Of a stretch of 64,000 bases of DNA, positions 22,205 through 34,599 are shown piece by piece. Positions within the stretch are counted from its first letter, which is position 1, and each line of letters begins with the position of its first letter. The notes beneath the pieces were generated by a model that was given only the letters and a program-made list of their open reading frames with translations, searched no databases and had not been told where the DNA came from. Origin of the DNA: Cepaea nemoralis (Eukaryota > Mollusca > Gastropoda > Stylommatophora > Helicidae); assembly GCA_014155875.1 (NCBI GenBank), contig JACEFZ010014453.1:209001-273000 (forward strand), read 5' to 3'. Position numbers and translations under genes: made by a program.

Positions 22205-24845
22205 TAATCTATCTCAATCGTAGTCATGTATGGGGAGACCTGGCAGATACTGTCTAATTTATCTCACTCGTAGTCATGTATGGGGAGACCTGGCAGATAC
22301 TGTCTAATTTATCTCACTCGTAGTCATGTATGGGGAGACCTGGCAGATACTGTCTAATTTATCTCACTCGTAGTCATGTATGGGGAGGCCTGGCAAATAC
22401 TGTCTCATTTATCTCACTTGTAGTCATGTATGGGGAGACCTGGCAGATACTGTCTCATCTATCTCACTCGTAGTCATGTATGGGGAGACCTGGCAGATAC
22501 TGTCTCATCTATCTCACTCGTAGTCATGTATGGGGAGACCTGGCAGATACTGTCTCATCTATCTCACTCGTAGTCATGTATGGGGAGACCTGGCAGATAC
22601 TGTCTCATTTATCTCACTCGTAGTCATGTATGGGGAGACCTGGCAAATACTGTCTCATTTATCTCACTCGTAGTCATGTATGGGGAGACCTGGCAGATAC
22701 TGTCTCATTTATCTCACTCGTAGTCATGTATGGGGAGACCTGGCAAATACTGTCTCATTTATCTCACTCGTAGTCATGTATGGAGAGACCTGGCAAATAC
22801 TGTCTCATTTATCTCACTCGTAGTCATGTATGGGGAGACCTGGCAAATACTGTCTCATTTATCTCACTCGTAGTCATGTATGGGGAGACCTGGCAAATAC
22901 TGTCTCATTTATCTCACTCGTAGTCATGTATGGGGAGACCTGGCAAATACTGTCTCATTTATCTCACTCGTAGTCATGTATGGGGAGACCTGGCAGATAC
23001 TGTCTAATTTATCTCACTCGTAGTCATGTATGGGGAGACCTGGCAAATACTGTCTCATTTATCTCACTCGTAGTCATGTATGGGGAGACCTGGCAAATAC
23101 TGTCTCATTTATCTCACTCGTAGTCATGTATGGGGAGACCTGGCAAATACTGTCTCATTTATCTCACTCGTAGTCATGTATGGGGAGACCTGGCAAATAC
23201 TGTCTCATTTATCTCACTCGTAGTCATGTATGGGGAGACCTGGCAAATACTGTCTCATTTATCTCACTCGAAGTCATGTATGGGGAGACCTGGCAAATAC
23301 TGTCTCATTTATCTCACTCGTAGTCATGTATGGGGAGACCTGGCAAATACTGTCTCATTATCTCACTCGTAGTCATGTATGGGGAGACCTGGCAGATACT
23401 GTCTCATTTATCTCACTCGTAGTCATGTATGGGGAGACCTGGCAAATACTGTCTCATTTATTTGTCTAGTCATGTATGGGGAGACCTGGCAAATACTGTC
23501 TCATTTATCTCACTCGTAGTCATGTATGGGGAGACCTGGCAGATACTGTCTCATTTATCTCACTCGTAGTCATGTATGGGGAGACCTGGCAAATACTGTC
23601 TCATTTATTTGTCTAGTCATGTATGGGGATACCTGGCAAATACTGTTTCATTTATCTGTCTAGTCATGTATGGGGAGACCTGGCAGACTGTCTCATTTAT
23701 TTGTCTAGTCATGTATTGGGAGACCTGGCAGATACTGTCTCATTTATCTGTCTAATCATGTATGGGGAGACCTGGCATACTGTCTCATTTATCTGTCTAG
23801 TCATGTATGGGGAGACCTGGCAGATACTGTCTCATTTATCTGTCTAATCATGTATGGGGAGACCTGGCATACTGTCTCATTTATCTGTCTAGTCATGTAT
23901 GGGGAGACCTGGCAGATACTGTCTCATTTATTTGTCTAGTCATGTGTGGGGAGACCTGGCAAATACTGTCTCATTTATCTCACTCGTAGTCATGTATGGG
24001 GAGACCTGGCAGATACTGTCTCATTTATCTCACTCGTAGTCATGTATGGGGAGACCTGGCAGATACTGTCTCATTTATCTCACTCGTAGTCATGTATGGG
24101 GAGACCTGGCAGATACTGTCTCATTTATCTCACTCGTAGTCATGTATGGGGAGACCTGGCAAATACTGTCTCATTTATCTCACTCGTAGTCATGTATGGG
24201 GAGACCTGGCAAATACTGTCTCATTTATCTCACTCATAGTCATGTATGGGGAGACCTGGCAAATACTGTCTCATTTATCTCACTCGTAGTCATGTATGGG
24301 GAGACCTGGCAAATACTGTCTCATTTATCTCACTCGTAGTCATGTATGGGGAGACCTGGCAGATACTGTCTCATTTATCTCACTCGTAGTCATGTATGGG
24401 GAGACCTGGCAAATACTGTCTCATTTATTTGTCTAGTCATGTATGGGGAGACCTGGCAAATACTGTCTCATTTATCTCACTCGTAGTCATGTATGGGGAG
24501 ACCTGGCAGATACTGTCTAATTTATCTCACTCGTAGTCATGTATGGGGAGACCTGGCAAATACTGTCTCATTTATTTGTCTAGTCATGTATGGGGATACC
24601 TGGCAAATACTGTCTCATTTATCTGTCTAGTCATGTATGGGGAGACCTGGCAGACTGTCTCATTTATTTGTCTAGTCATGTATTGGGAGACCTGGCAGAT
24701 ACTGTCTCATTTATCTGTCTAATCATGTATGGGGAGACCTGGCATACTGTCTCATTTATCTGTCTAGTCATGTATGGGGAGACCTGGCAGATACTGTCTC
24801 ATTTATTTGTCTAGTCATGTGTGGGGAGACCTGGCAAATACTGTC
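22205..24845. repeat. 50-bp minisatellite, about 53 copies, with a duplicated higher-order block
   Basis: The unit reads TAGTCATGTATGGGGAGACC followed by TGGCAAATACTGTCTCATTT and ATCTCACTCG. A 47-bp variant has ATTTGTC or ATCTGTC instead of ATCTCACTCG. A distinctive run of variants (GGGGATACC, then GGCAGACTG, then GTATTGGG, then GGCATACTG) occurs at about 23605-23790 and again at about 24563-24760. This shows a block duplication of roughly 0.95 kb. Confidence 0.95.
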
Positions 24846-24964
24846 TTATTGATCTCAGTCCTGACTTGAGAGATGCTTTCACACCTCAGAGAGCCCACAA
24901 CCACCTCAAAGACATTCTTATATTAATAGCAAACAGCCATGCTACTTATATCAACAGACAATTC

Positions 24965-25265
24965 TAGTCTCATCAACTACAAATAACCTAGGTCTCATCA
25001 ACTACAGATAACCCAGGTCTCATCAACTACGGACAACCTAAGTCTCATTAACTACAAATAATTCTAGTCTCATCACCTACAGATAACCCAGGTCTCATCA
25101 ACTGCAGATAACCCAGGTCTCATCAACTACAGAAAATTCTGGTCTCATCAACTACAGACAATTCTGGTCTCATCAACTACAGACAACCTAAGTCTCATCA
25201 ACTATACACAATCCTGGTCTCATCAACTACAGACGACTTAAGTCTCATCAACTATACAAAATCCA
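24965..25265. repeat. 25-bp minisatellite, about 12 copies
   Basis: The unit is GGTCTCATCAACTACAGACA followed by ATTCT. Alternating endings include AACCT, ACCCA and ATCCT. It lies just downstream of the HAUS8 stop codon, in its presumed 3' untranslated or flanking region. Confidence 0.9.
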
Positions 25266-25331
25266 GGCATCGTCAAAGAAATAATTTCAACAGTGATGGC
25301 AACATCAAAAAGAAACTACGGCTGAGATAAA

Positions 25332-27553
25332 TCATAACTGCATCTCCTGAATAGACAATGATGTCAAGCGAGTGGACAGTGCCTTGAGGGCAGCCACGTC
25401 CAGCTGAGAGTCCTGCAGTTCACTGAACGTGGACGACACATGTTTCTGTATGGTTTCAATGCAATCCAGGTACTGACCAAGAGGCAACACTTTGTCGGCA
25501 GTCAATTCATTCAGTTCTGTCAACAGCTGCTCGGACTCTGCCAGGGCAGCCTCAAGATTGTCCTCGTATTCATCCTGTTGTTGAGCGCTGGCCTGGGGGC
25601 TGTGGATGTTTCTGGTGGGCAGCTGGTGCCTGGTGGTGTCGAGCGCTGAGCTGAGGCTGCAGTAATATTCCTCCAGCTGTGGAAGCAAGGATACCGCAGT
25701 GTCCAGGTCTGGATCAATTTTGTCCAGAACGCTGTCCAGTAAGTTGATCCGCTCAAGCCTGGCCACTTCCGTCCTCAGTCGGGCGTTGGCTTCTCTGCTA
25801 GACTCCACTGTCTTCCACAGAGCGTGGACATGGGCGGCCGAATGCTTCTCTTGCTCCTGCAACATGTGACTGACCTTGCTGTTCAAGAAAGCCCACTGAA
25901 GATACCTGGTGTATTCTAGATCAAGCTGGAGTTGTGATGTGTCAGACGTGGAGCTCAAGAGGTCTGAATTAGGTCTGTTGGCATTTCTTTTGTTTGTTTG
26001 CGTCATCAAGTTTTTAGCACAAGCATCTGTGCCGGTCCTGTGTGCTGGAGCTGATGGATCTGTGCCGGTCCTGTGTGCCAGAGTTGATGGAATGGTACCA
26101 GGCATGCTGGTGTTGATGGATATCGCAGACATTGAGTGGATGGCGGAGGCGTCAATGTCCTGTGACGACAAGTGGCAGGTCTGATCATGCGTAGGCGTAG
26201 ATGTTTTTTGTTCTGCGTTGGGGAACTGGCGGGATGACCTCGTGGCCTCCTGGGGGCTATCATTTTGGCCAGCAGCCTGTGAAGATATCCCCACAACCGA
26301 CTGCTGTGTTTGTGAGTTTGCAGGTTTTGTCAGCAGGTTACCATTAGCTCTGGTGGACTTCCCGGAGGCAGTCTTCCTTGACCGTAGCTCTGCTCTCATG
26401 TCCACGTGCTGTTTCTCCCGGGTCTGTCTGCCCGCAGCTGAGGCAGCTGCCGGTGGCCTGTTATTTGATTTCAGCACAGATGCATCCATGCTTGAGCTTC
26501 TTGAAGCTAGCTGATTCTGCGGTGCTGTTTTGCTGACTGAACTCTGGAGGTAGCGAGATGTGACTTTTCTCAGTTTTCTTTTCTTGGTGGATGCTGAAGC
26601 AAGAGTTTGCTCTCCGTATGGCAGAGGCTGGCCAGGTGAGTTGAAGCCAACTGGCTTGTTGTGTGGCTGGCTGGCTGTAACATATTCGTAGAGTGAGCAA
26701 GTCTCAGAGCCAGAATGGTCATCATGCAGCTTGGCCTGTTGGTTTTGGATGCTATCTTTGACAGGTACCTGGTCAACTGAAGTGTCTGAATCATCAAACC
26801 TTGGCTGAGGGAAAGACGAGGTTTTACAGCTGACATTCATTTGATGCTTCTTCTGCTTCACATGAGACGACCTTGGACAAACAAAACTTTCTAGAGATGA
26901 ATCTCCTTTCTGGGAATCCTTCCCTGAGAGAAACGCAAGGCCTTCCCTGTTGTCCAGCTGCTGCTGGGACTTTGCTGACAGGGCTCCAGCTGATAGCGGT
27001 TGGCCTGACAATGGACTCATCTCGCTGTGAAGAGAAATGGCTTCCACATTGCTATTGCCCAGCTCTTGTATAAGAATCTCCTCAATGATGCCTCTGTTGT
27101 GGCGGGAACTGTAATGCCCTGCTGTTTCATCAGATTTATTTGTAGTGGCTTCCAACCTGTTTAGATGATCATCTGTGGGCATGTAGCTGGCCACATTCTG
27201 CACCTTGTCCACTCTGACAGATATGCCAGGACCATCGCCACCACACAAGGCAGAGATGCCAGCGGTTCTCTCACGACAAAGAGACCGCTGGAGTTTGCCA
27301 GGGGTGTGACATATAATCCTGGCTGGCGACTGTTCGTACGCCATGACTACATCAACTTCAGCACCAACAGACGAGTCTCCCATGGCAGACGCATCAAACA
27401 GCATCACCGAGTGTGGCCTGTCAGCATACGACACATCCGCATCAGTATCTGAGAGATCCAGGCACTGAAGAGGTTCTGGGCGGGATGAGACATTCTCTGT
27501 CAACACAGGCAGTGACTTGGCTGGTTGCATAGTAGGGTCATCGTGAAGGTCAC
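25332..27553 (-). CDS. HAUS8: HAUS augmin-like complex subunit 8, large 3' exon
   Basis: This exon encodes 739 residues. It contains ALDTTRHQLPTRNIH (residues 629-643 counted from the internal Met at 27530), very close to the human HAUS8 segment ALDTTRHELPVRSIH. It also contains KVTSRYLQ (about 323-329), matching the VIESRYLQ motif of HAUS8. HAUS8 is the subunit that anchors augmin to spindle microtubules for gamma-tubulin-dependent branching. Basic residues STKKRKLRK precede the SRYLQ motif. The C-terminal 200 residues are helical and probably form the coiled-coil that binds the complex. Residues 1-310 are a Ser/Gln-rich, probably disordered extension not seen in the 410-residue human protein. 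An acceptor AG at 27554-27555 fits the frame, and TGA lies upstream in frame, so a 5' exon is needed or translation starts at 27530. Confidence 0.88.
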
Positions 27554-27620
27554 CTGGCGATCAAACAATACATGTATACTCATGACACAACCACAATCAT
27601 GCATGTTGACCAATCACACA
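27554..27620 (-). other. Splice acceptor region of the HAUS8 3' exon
   Basis: On the minus strand the sequence before the exon is TTGTTTGATCGCCAG. An in-frame TGA lies a few codons upstream of the AG, so coding sequence must begin at or after this acceptor. The exon begins in phase 1 (GT then GAC). Confidence 0.6.
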
Positions 27621-28785
27621 GCAATAATGATACAGGCAACAAACAGCAACACTCATACAGGCAACACTCATACATGCCACAAACAGCAACACTTATACAG
27701 GCAACACTCATACATGCCACAAACAGCAACACTCATACAGCAACAAACAGCAACACTCATATAGGCAACACTCATACAAGCAACAAACAGCAATAATGAT
27801 ACAGGCAACACTCATACATGCCACAAACAGCAACACTCATACAGGCAACACTCATACATGCCACAAACAGCACCACTCATACAGGCAACACTCATACATG
27901 CCACAAACAGCAACACTCATACAGGCAACACTCATACATGCCACAAACAGCAACACTCATACAGGCAACACTCATACAGGCCACAAACAGCAACACTCAT
28001 ACAGGCAACAAACAGCAACACTCATATAGGCAACAAACAGCGACACTCATACAGGCAACACTCATACAGGCCACAAACAGCAACACTCATATAGGCAACA
28101 AACAGCAACACTCATACAGGCAACAAACAGCAACACTCATACAGGCCACAAACAGCAACACTCATACAGGCCACAAACAGCAACACTCATACAGGCCACA
28201 AACAGCAACACTCATATAGGCAACAAACAGCAACACTCATACAGGCCACAAACAGCAACACTCATACAGGCCACAAACAGCAACACTCATACAGGCCACA
28301 AACAGCAACACTCATACAGGCCACAAACAGCAACACTCATACAGGCCACAAACAGCAACAATCATAGAGGCCATAAACAGCAACACTCATACAGGCCACA
28401 AACAGCAACACTCATACAGGCCACAAACAGCAACAATCATACAGGCCATAAACAGCAACACTCATATAGGCAACAAACAGCAACACTCATACAGGCCACA
28501 AACAGCAACACTCATACAGGCCACAAACAGCAACACTCATACAGGCCACAAACAGCAACAATCATACAGGCCATAAACAGCAACACTCATACAGGCCACA
28601 AACATCAACACTCATACAGGCCACAAACAGCAACACTCATAGAGGCCACAAACAGCAACTCATAGAGGCCACAAACAGCAACACTCATACAGGCAACAAA
28701 CAGCAACACTCATACAGGCCACAAACAGCAACACTCATAGAGGCCACAAACAGCAACACTCATAAAGGCAACAAACAGCAACACT
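27620..28785. repeat. 25-bp minisatellite, about 46 copies
   Basis: The unit is ACAGGCCACAAACAGCAACA followed by CTCAT. Early copies alternate two types, ACAGGCAACACTCATACATG and the standard unit. It lies in the presumed HAUS8 intron. Confidence 0.95.
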
Positions 28786-28842
28786 GGACCAATGTATGTG
28801 TCAGTCAACCATGTTGCACCCATATGTTACTGAGGCCTAAAG

Positions 28843-29063
28843 GGGAAGCCAACAATAGGAACCTCCTGTCTGTGTTATCACAGGGAAGCGAACAATAGGA
28901 ACCTCCTGTCTGTGTTATCACAGGGAAGCCAACAATAGGAACCTCCTGTCTGTGTTATCACAGGGAAGCCAACAATAGGAACCTCCTGTCTGTGTTATCA
29001 CAGGGAAGCCAACAATACCAACACTATAAACATCCTGTCTGTGTTATCACAGGGAAGCCAACA
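28843..29063. repeat. 40-bp minisatellite, 5-6 copies
   Basis: The unit is GGGAAGCCAACAATAGGAAC followed by CTCCTGTCTGTGTTATCACA. The fifth copy is partly diverged near 29015-29030. Confidence 0.93.
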
Positions 29064-29285
29064 ATAGAAATACTTAACATGGTGCCGCTCTCTAGGAAGC
29101 TGGCTCTTCCTCTGGGTTCCTCTACACCTCTCTTGGTCTTTGCTGCGGAGTGCGGTTCTCACAAGACGATTACCACCATGCGTGGACGTTGGACTTGGGC
29201 CAACATTTACCTGACATGGCGACTGATACAGCATGGTGATTTGCCCTCACTCAGTCCTGTTCTAAGAGCACTGCCCTTGCTTGGA
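29064..29285. other. Unique spacer
   Basis: About 220 bp with no recognisable feature, ending at the tetranucleotide tail of the next LINE. Confidence 0.55.
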
Positions 29286-29304
29286 GATTGATTGATTGAT
29301 TGAT

Positions 29305-30000
29305 TTAGGAACCGACATCACAGCAATCGGGGCATTCCCATAAGCGCTCCATCCCCATCCTCAGCAACCAGCGAAGAGTTCCAACACCAATAGTACCAGT
29401 AGCAATCTGATTATATGTCCGTCTCGCCTTTCCTCTGAGCGTCGAGCGTCGGCCAGATCCCCTCGTCACTCCTCGCTGTCTCATTCTTGCCAGACCATGG
29501 TGATCCATTTGCTCCTCCGAGGTGTACACGTGCTCCCACAAGGCCGCAACCACGTCTGCCTTGTCATGCATCAATACTCCACCAAGTTTTGCAGAGCCAG
29601 CCAATCTGTCCGCCTGTTCATTCCCCAGCACACCAGCATGCCCCGGAGAAAAGATCCAGGCGATGCTTGCCACCCGTGACCTCCGAAGCGAAGCAAGCCA
29701 CTCTGCCCGAAGCTTGCCTGTCCTCACCTTCCTCAGCATGCTTTCTGAGTCAGTTACAATCACGATGTGTGTGTGTATCGTATTCTCCATCCAGCGGAAA
29801 GCTGCACTGACCGCCTCCACCTCCATTCTTAAGCTAGATGTTGTGGTATCATATGCCAGGCTCTCCTGCACCAAACGTCGACCATTAGCTTTTGCTATGA
29901 ACCCCCTGGCACTTCTCCTACCTCTCAACACCGACCCATCTGTGTAGATAATCACATCACCCGAGCGAGCATTATCCTGAATTAGTTGCTGGATTTCCAC
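29305..30000 (-). pseudogene. LINE A RNase H domain
   Basis: This 231-codon frame carries the RNase H catalytic set: YTDGS near residue 20, Glu in MEVEAV, Asp in VTDSE, and PGHAGVLGNEQADRLAG. The tail ends with a cysteine motif ECPDCC. The enzyme would degrade the RNA strand during target-primed reverse transcription. It joins the RT frame through a frameshift just before residue 1, so the true N-terminus is upstream. Confidence 0.85.
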
Positions 30001-31905
30001 TTCCTGTGGCCCCTGCTGGCCACTCCCTGCACTCCCGGCTCAATGTGATTATAACTCTGCACAAGTCTGACTGCTCCGCTGGCACTCTGACCCACTCCTC
30101 TCCTCGCCTAATGTTCTCCAAGATGCACACCTGTCTGATCGTATCCTCCGCCTGAGCCATCCATGATTTCCCTCTTATCAGTCGCTGACCCTTAACTGCG
30201 TCCAGCGCCTCATGCAACGGGTGATCTGTGTCTGCAGCTACTCTGAGGTATGCCTTCGCCTGCATCACCTTGAGCCTACCAGCAACAGTCGGCAGACCAA
30301 GGATGTAACGCATACACACTACTGGGGTGTCTCTGGTGCATCCCAGAATGACCCGCATAGCTTCGTTCTGTATGCGCTCTAATTTCACCAGCTGACTCTT
30401 TGAGACAGTGAGCAGTCCTAGTCCATAATCAATCACTGAAAGGATCAAGTACTGGTATAGTGTGAAAAGCATTCTCTGCTCTATGTCCATTGCAGCCATA
30501 GTTTTAAGTGCATTGAGTCCCTTTTGAGATCTTGTCACAACCGTCTCCACATGGTCCTTGAAGGACAGGCTCCTGTCAAATGTGATTCCCAGATACTTCA
30601 GTTTGTTCTCTCTGTTGACGCTTCTACCATCTATCGTGAGGCTTGGGACATCAGCTCTCACAATCCTGTTGTCCAGAGAGCACCACAAAACAGCCACCTT
30701 TTCCGGGTGGATGACAGCACTCATTTCCGTGCACCAGTCAATCACTTTGTCTACTGTCACCTGTAGCTCCTGGGCTGTTTGCTCCCTATCTCTCCCCTGC
30801 CTATATGCAAGAATATCATCTGCAAATGTCAGTATCCTTCCAACCCCTGGTGCTTCTAGGTTTGCAATCTTGCTCGTATACACGTTAAAGATCACCGGTG
30901 AGATTGCGGATCCCTGTGGCAGTCCCAGGGTTAAAATATGTGGTTCTGAGGTCCATGCACCCAGATGAGAATGCAGGACGGCTGCTATCCAGTTCACCAA
31001 CTAGGGATTGACCCCCTTCTCCATCAGTGCGGTCATCAAAATATCATATTGAACTCTATTGTATGCATCCTCGAGTTCAAGCGCTGCCGCCATCGTTTCC
31101 TGTCTACTCTGGAACCCCTCATAAACATCAAAGGCAAAAGTGGCTGCATTTGACCAGGTATCTTTTCCTGGCCTGTAGCTCCCCAGGCCTCTTGGAACAA
31201 GCTTCCCCCTTTCCAAGAACTCTTGCAGCTTGACAGCGACTATCTTCTCTAGAACCTTCCCAAATGTATTTTGAAGGGTGATGATCCTAAAGCCGCTAAG
31301 CTTTGAATGATCCTTGAACGGCTTTGGGAGAGGGATGAGATAGCTGTGCACCCAATCCTGCAGTACTGATGCTGTCCTAATGCTCTGGTTAAAGCAGTCG
31401 ATCATCTCCTCCAGGTCTGCATCGCTCAAGCCCTTCATGTGGCCATACCTGACCCCATCAGGCCCTGGTGCCGTGTCTTTTGCCTTTTTCAAAATATGTT
31501 TAACATCTTCCACCCATATGATGTCTTCATAATGCTTATTCTTCATGGTGCGAGATAATTCCTCTCTAACTGCATCCCTGGTGTTTGCATCATTATGATT
31601 GGTCTGCTCTAAACATCTCTGGAGAAACGCCTCCCCTTTTTCTTTGTCTAGTGTCACGCGCACACCATCATCTCTATAAATTGTTCCCACTGTCATAGGC
31701 CGATCTTTTTTTTTGCATTTGTCTGTGCAGTTCCCAGAATTTTCGCAGTGTTTTATCACCTCCAATCTCCTTCATGAAACATTCCCATTTTGCGTTTTTG
31801 GCCTCTGCAGCACAGCGCTTGACGACCTCCACTTTGTCTTTCTTGACATTTTCCGCTTTGTCCACTTCCTCTTGTGAGCTTCGGGGTGTCTGTCGCACTT
31901 GGAAG
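29972..31905 (-). pseudogene. LINE A reverse transcriptase domain
   Basis: Two frames in the same phase (31001-31765 and 29972-31000) are separated only by a TAG at about 31001. Visible RT motifs are PGPDGVRYGHMK, PLPKPFKDHSKLSGFRIITL, LPQGSAISPVIFN and the catalytic FADD, followed by thumb-like sequence (LERIQNEAMRVILGCTRDTP). The linker helix before the RT is readable to about 31905, where the G-rich insertion begins. About ten residues are missing after the stop relative to LINE B. Confidence 0.85.
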
Positions 31906-33135
31906 GGTGTGGGTGATGGATGTGGGGATGTGTGTGTGGGAGGGGGATGTGTCTGGGTAGGTGGGGGTGTGTGTGGCTGGATGGAGGATGTATGTGTGGG
32001 TAGTGAGGGTGATTGTAGATGGGGGATGTGTGGGTGGGTAGGAGATTGTGGGAGATGTGTGTGTGGGTGAGGGATGTGTCTTGGGGATGTGTGTGGGTGT
32101 GGTGTTGTGTGAGAGGGAAGATGGGTGTGGATAAAGGATGTGTGTGTGGGTGGGTGGGGTGCGGTTGCGGGTGGGTGTGGATGTGTTGAGGGTGGGGGAT
32201 TTTTGTTTGGATGGGTGGTTGGGTGTGTGAGTGTGGGTGGGTAGATGGGAGATGTGTTGATGAGTGGGTGTGTGATGTGTGGGTGTTAGTGGTTGAGGGA
32301 TAAGTACGTGTGTGGAGGGATGTGTGAGGGGGATCAGTGTATGGGTGTGGGATGTGTGTGTGGGTTGGGTGTGCATGGACGGGAGGTGTGTGTTTGTGAA
32401 TGGGGGATGTGTTGGTGGGTGGGCATGTGTATGGGTGGGGAGATGTGTGTGTATATGGGTAGGGGTGTGTGGTTAAGGGATGTGTAGCTGGGGGTGGGTG
32501 GGTGGGTAGAGGATGGGTGGATGGGTGATTGTATATGGGTAAGGGTGTGTGGTTAAGGGACATTTCATTGCAGGATGGGTGGGTGGAGGATGTGTGGATG
32601 AGTAGAGGATATGTGGGTGGGTGAGTGTGTGTAGGTTAGGAGATGGTAGGGGATGTTTGTATGGGTGGGCTCGGGATCTGTGAGTGGGCTGGGGAAGATG
32701 GGAGATTATGTGGGTGGGTGCGGAATTTGTGTGTGGGTAGGTGCGGGATATGTGAGATGGCGGGGAGATGTGTGTGTGCATGGGGGATGTGTGGTTGAGG
32801 GATGTGTGTTTGGCTGGGTGGTTGGAGGTGTGTGGGTGGAGGAGGATATGTGGGTGGGTGATTGTTGGTGGGTAATGGGATGGGTGGAGGATATGTGAGT
32901 GGGTGGGGAGATGTGTGTGGGTGGAGGATGTGTGGGTTGGGGAATGTATGTGTGCTTGGGGTGTGGGTGGATGGGATGTGTGGTTGGTGGGAGTGTGTGT
33001 GGGTGGGGAGATGTGTAGGTGTGGGGATGTGGTGGATGGGTGGGGGAATGTATGTGTGCCTGGGGTGTGTGTGTGTGTGGTTGGGTGGGGGATGTGTGGG
33101 TGAATGGGGGATGTGTGGGTGGGTGGTGGATGTGT
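31906..33135. repeat. G-rich imperfect minisatellite inserted in LINE A
   Basis: The plus strand is almost entirely G, T and A with few C, made of blocks such as GTGTGGGTGGGTAGGGGATG. No single period fits, so the array is an irregular mixture of GGGTG- and GATGTG-type units. Proline/threonine/histidine-rich minus-strand ORFs and glycine/tryptophan-rich plus-strand ORFs here are composition artefacts. Confidence 0.85.
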
Positions 33136-33319
33136 CTCATAACATGGTAATACACATTGTTTATGTTTACAAAATTCATTTGACAATGTTTTTCCTATGC
33201 ACTATTGATGAACGAAAGATGAGTGATTGGAAGGGCTGAATGTAAGACGGGCCTACGTACCAATTTGTTACCCTTTGAAAATAAAGTCAGTCTGTTCCAT
33301 TCGTTCGTTCGTTCCTTAG
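33136..33319. other. Unique part of the insertion in LINE A
   Basis: About 180 bp between the G-rich repeat and the LINE endonuclease part, ending in a (TTCG)n run at about 33298-33315. No family recognised. Confidence 0.5.
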
Positions 33320-34351
33320 CTGCTTCACTGCAGCTCTCTTTGCTTTCCAAGCATGGTCTACTTCTGGGGTCCACCATGGGGGATGCAAAAAAGGCGTTTT
33401 AACAGTCCTGTTTCAAGCCCACTGTCTGAGGCATCCAAGAAGGCTATCGGTCCACTCATACCGGAAGATCTTGCGTGCTCTCCCAGCCTTAACTTTCCTG
33501 GATTTAGAGCTCAGGACTGAGCATGGCATGTGATCACTCCCAAGGTCATTCAAAACAGTCCACTTTACATCAAGGACTGATGACTGGGAGACAAGTGCCA
33601 AGTCAATAGCAGTGTCTGCATCGCCAGGCCTCATTGCCATTCTAGTCGGCCTACCATCATTTATGCTGACCACATCGGAGTCCACCATGGCATCTGCAAG
33701 GGCAATTCCCTGTCGATTTTCTTCACTACTGTCCCAATCTCTGTTCCTCGCATTGAAGTCTCCACATATGAGTAGCCTATCACCTGGTAATTCCTCCAAT
33801 TCCTTAAGTCAGTCCAATTGTTCCTTTCTGACAAAACAGTCCACTGTGGCATATGCATTTATGATGTTCCAACTTAAGCCACCAATCTCCATTTATATAC
33901 CCTGGACCTCTCTTGCACTGTGATTCCACTGGCTCAAGTCAAGTACCACATGCTTCACTCCTTCCTTCACCAGCAGACCTTGCCCATGTCTCTTCTGCCC
34001 AGTAGGGTTTATATAACTGGCGTACCCACAGCAATAGTATTTGTCTGTATTTAGCTCCTGAAGCATGAGGACATCAAAATCATATATTAGCCTCTCCAAT
34101 ACAGGACCTCTCTGCCTGGCACTATGACAATTCCAGTATCCCACTCTTACATGGTTGAAACCTAGTTTCTCCACTTTTCGTCTTGTTCTACTGGCGCCTG
34201 CCCTCCTATTTCTATGCCTTCTTCTCACACCATTTCCTCGTCTCCTCCTCCTCACTCTCTCTTCGCTAGCCTCTGAAAGATGTGTCAAGCACAGAGCACG
34301 TGCTCCGTAGCTCCAGCGACAATTCCCGTGTTGAATTAATTCCATAAGCAA
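33320..34351 (-). pseudogene. LINE A endonuclease domain
   Basis: One reading phase covers VRVGYWNCHSARQRG, LMLQELNTDK, LLICGDFNARNRDWDS, ADTAIDLALVS and LGSDHMPCSVL, all hallmarks of the exonuclease-endonuclease-phosphatase fold of LINEs. It continues to LHPPWWTPEVDHAWKAKR. Stops at 33893, near 33810 and at 33413 break the phase. The N-terminus is very Arg-rich (RRRRRGNGVRRRHRNRR), as in LINE B. This domain would nick target DNA. Confidence 0.85.
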
Positions 34352-34599
34352 AGTTTAGATATTGCAGGAAATAACCGGTCGCCCTAGCATTGCCTGTTTG
34401 CTAGGGAAAAGGCAAGGGATGTCCCGCAGGAGTCCATAAGCCTGGTGCCGCCCCGCACGCCTGCCAGACGTCCAACGTTCATGACCAGCTTACCCGTGGC
34501 CATCCAGTTCCTCAGTATGCTGGTCCACGCTTGGAGATAAGGCTATAGAGTTGACACGAGACAGTACAAGTTCTAGCTCTTAGTTGAGAAATTGGTTCT

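Larger units (their letters stand above)
29286..34351 (-). mobile_element. LINE A: endonuclease-RT-RNase H retrotransposon, split and inactive
   Basis: This single-ORF non-LTR element has, in order, an apurinic-type endonuclease, a reverse transcriptase and a C-terminal RNase H. RNase H places it in the I-like group. The 3' end is an (ATTG)n tail at 29286-29304. A 1.4-kb insertion (about 31906-33319) separates the endonuclease from the RT. The reading frame is broken by stops at 33893, near 33810, at 33413 and at 31001, plus a frameshift near 30000. It is a sibling of LINE B (58441-62300), with clearly alignable but diverged protein. It lies in the presumed HAUS8 intron on the same strand. 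Confidence 0.88.

Noticed and set aside
31756..33186. Pro/Thr/His-rich proteins on the minus strand
   Set aside because: They are compositional readings of the G-rich repeat, open in several frames with no conserved domain.
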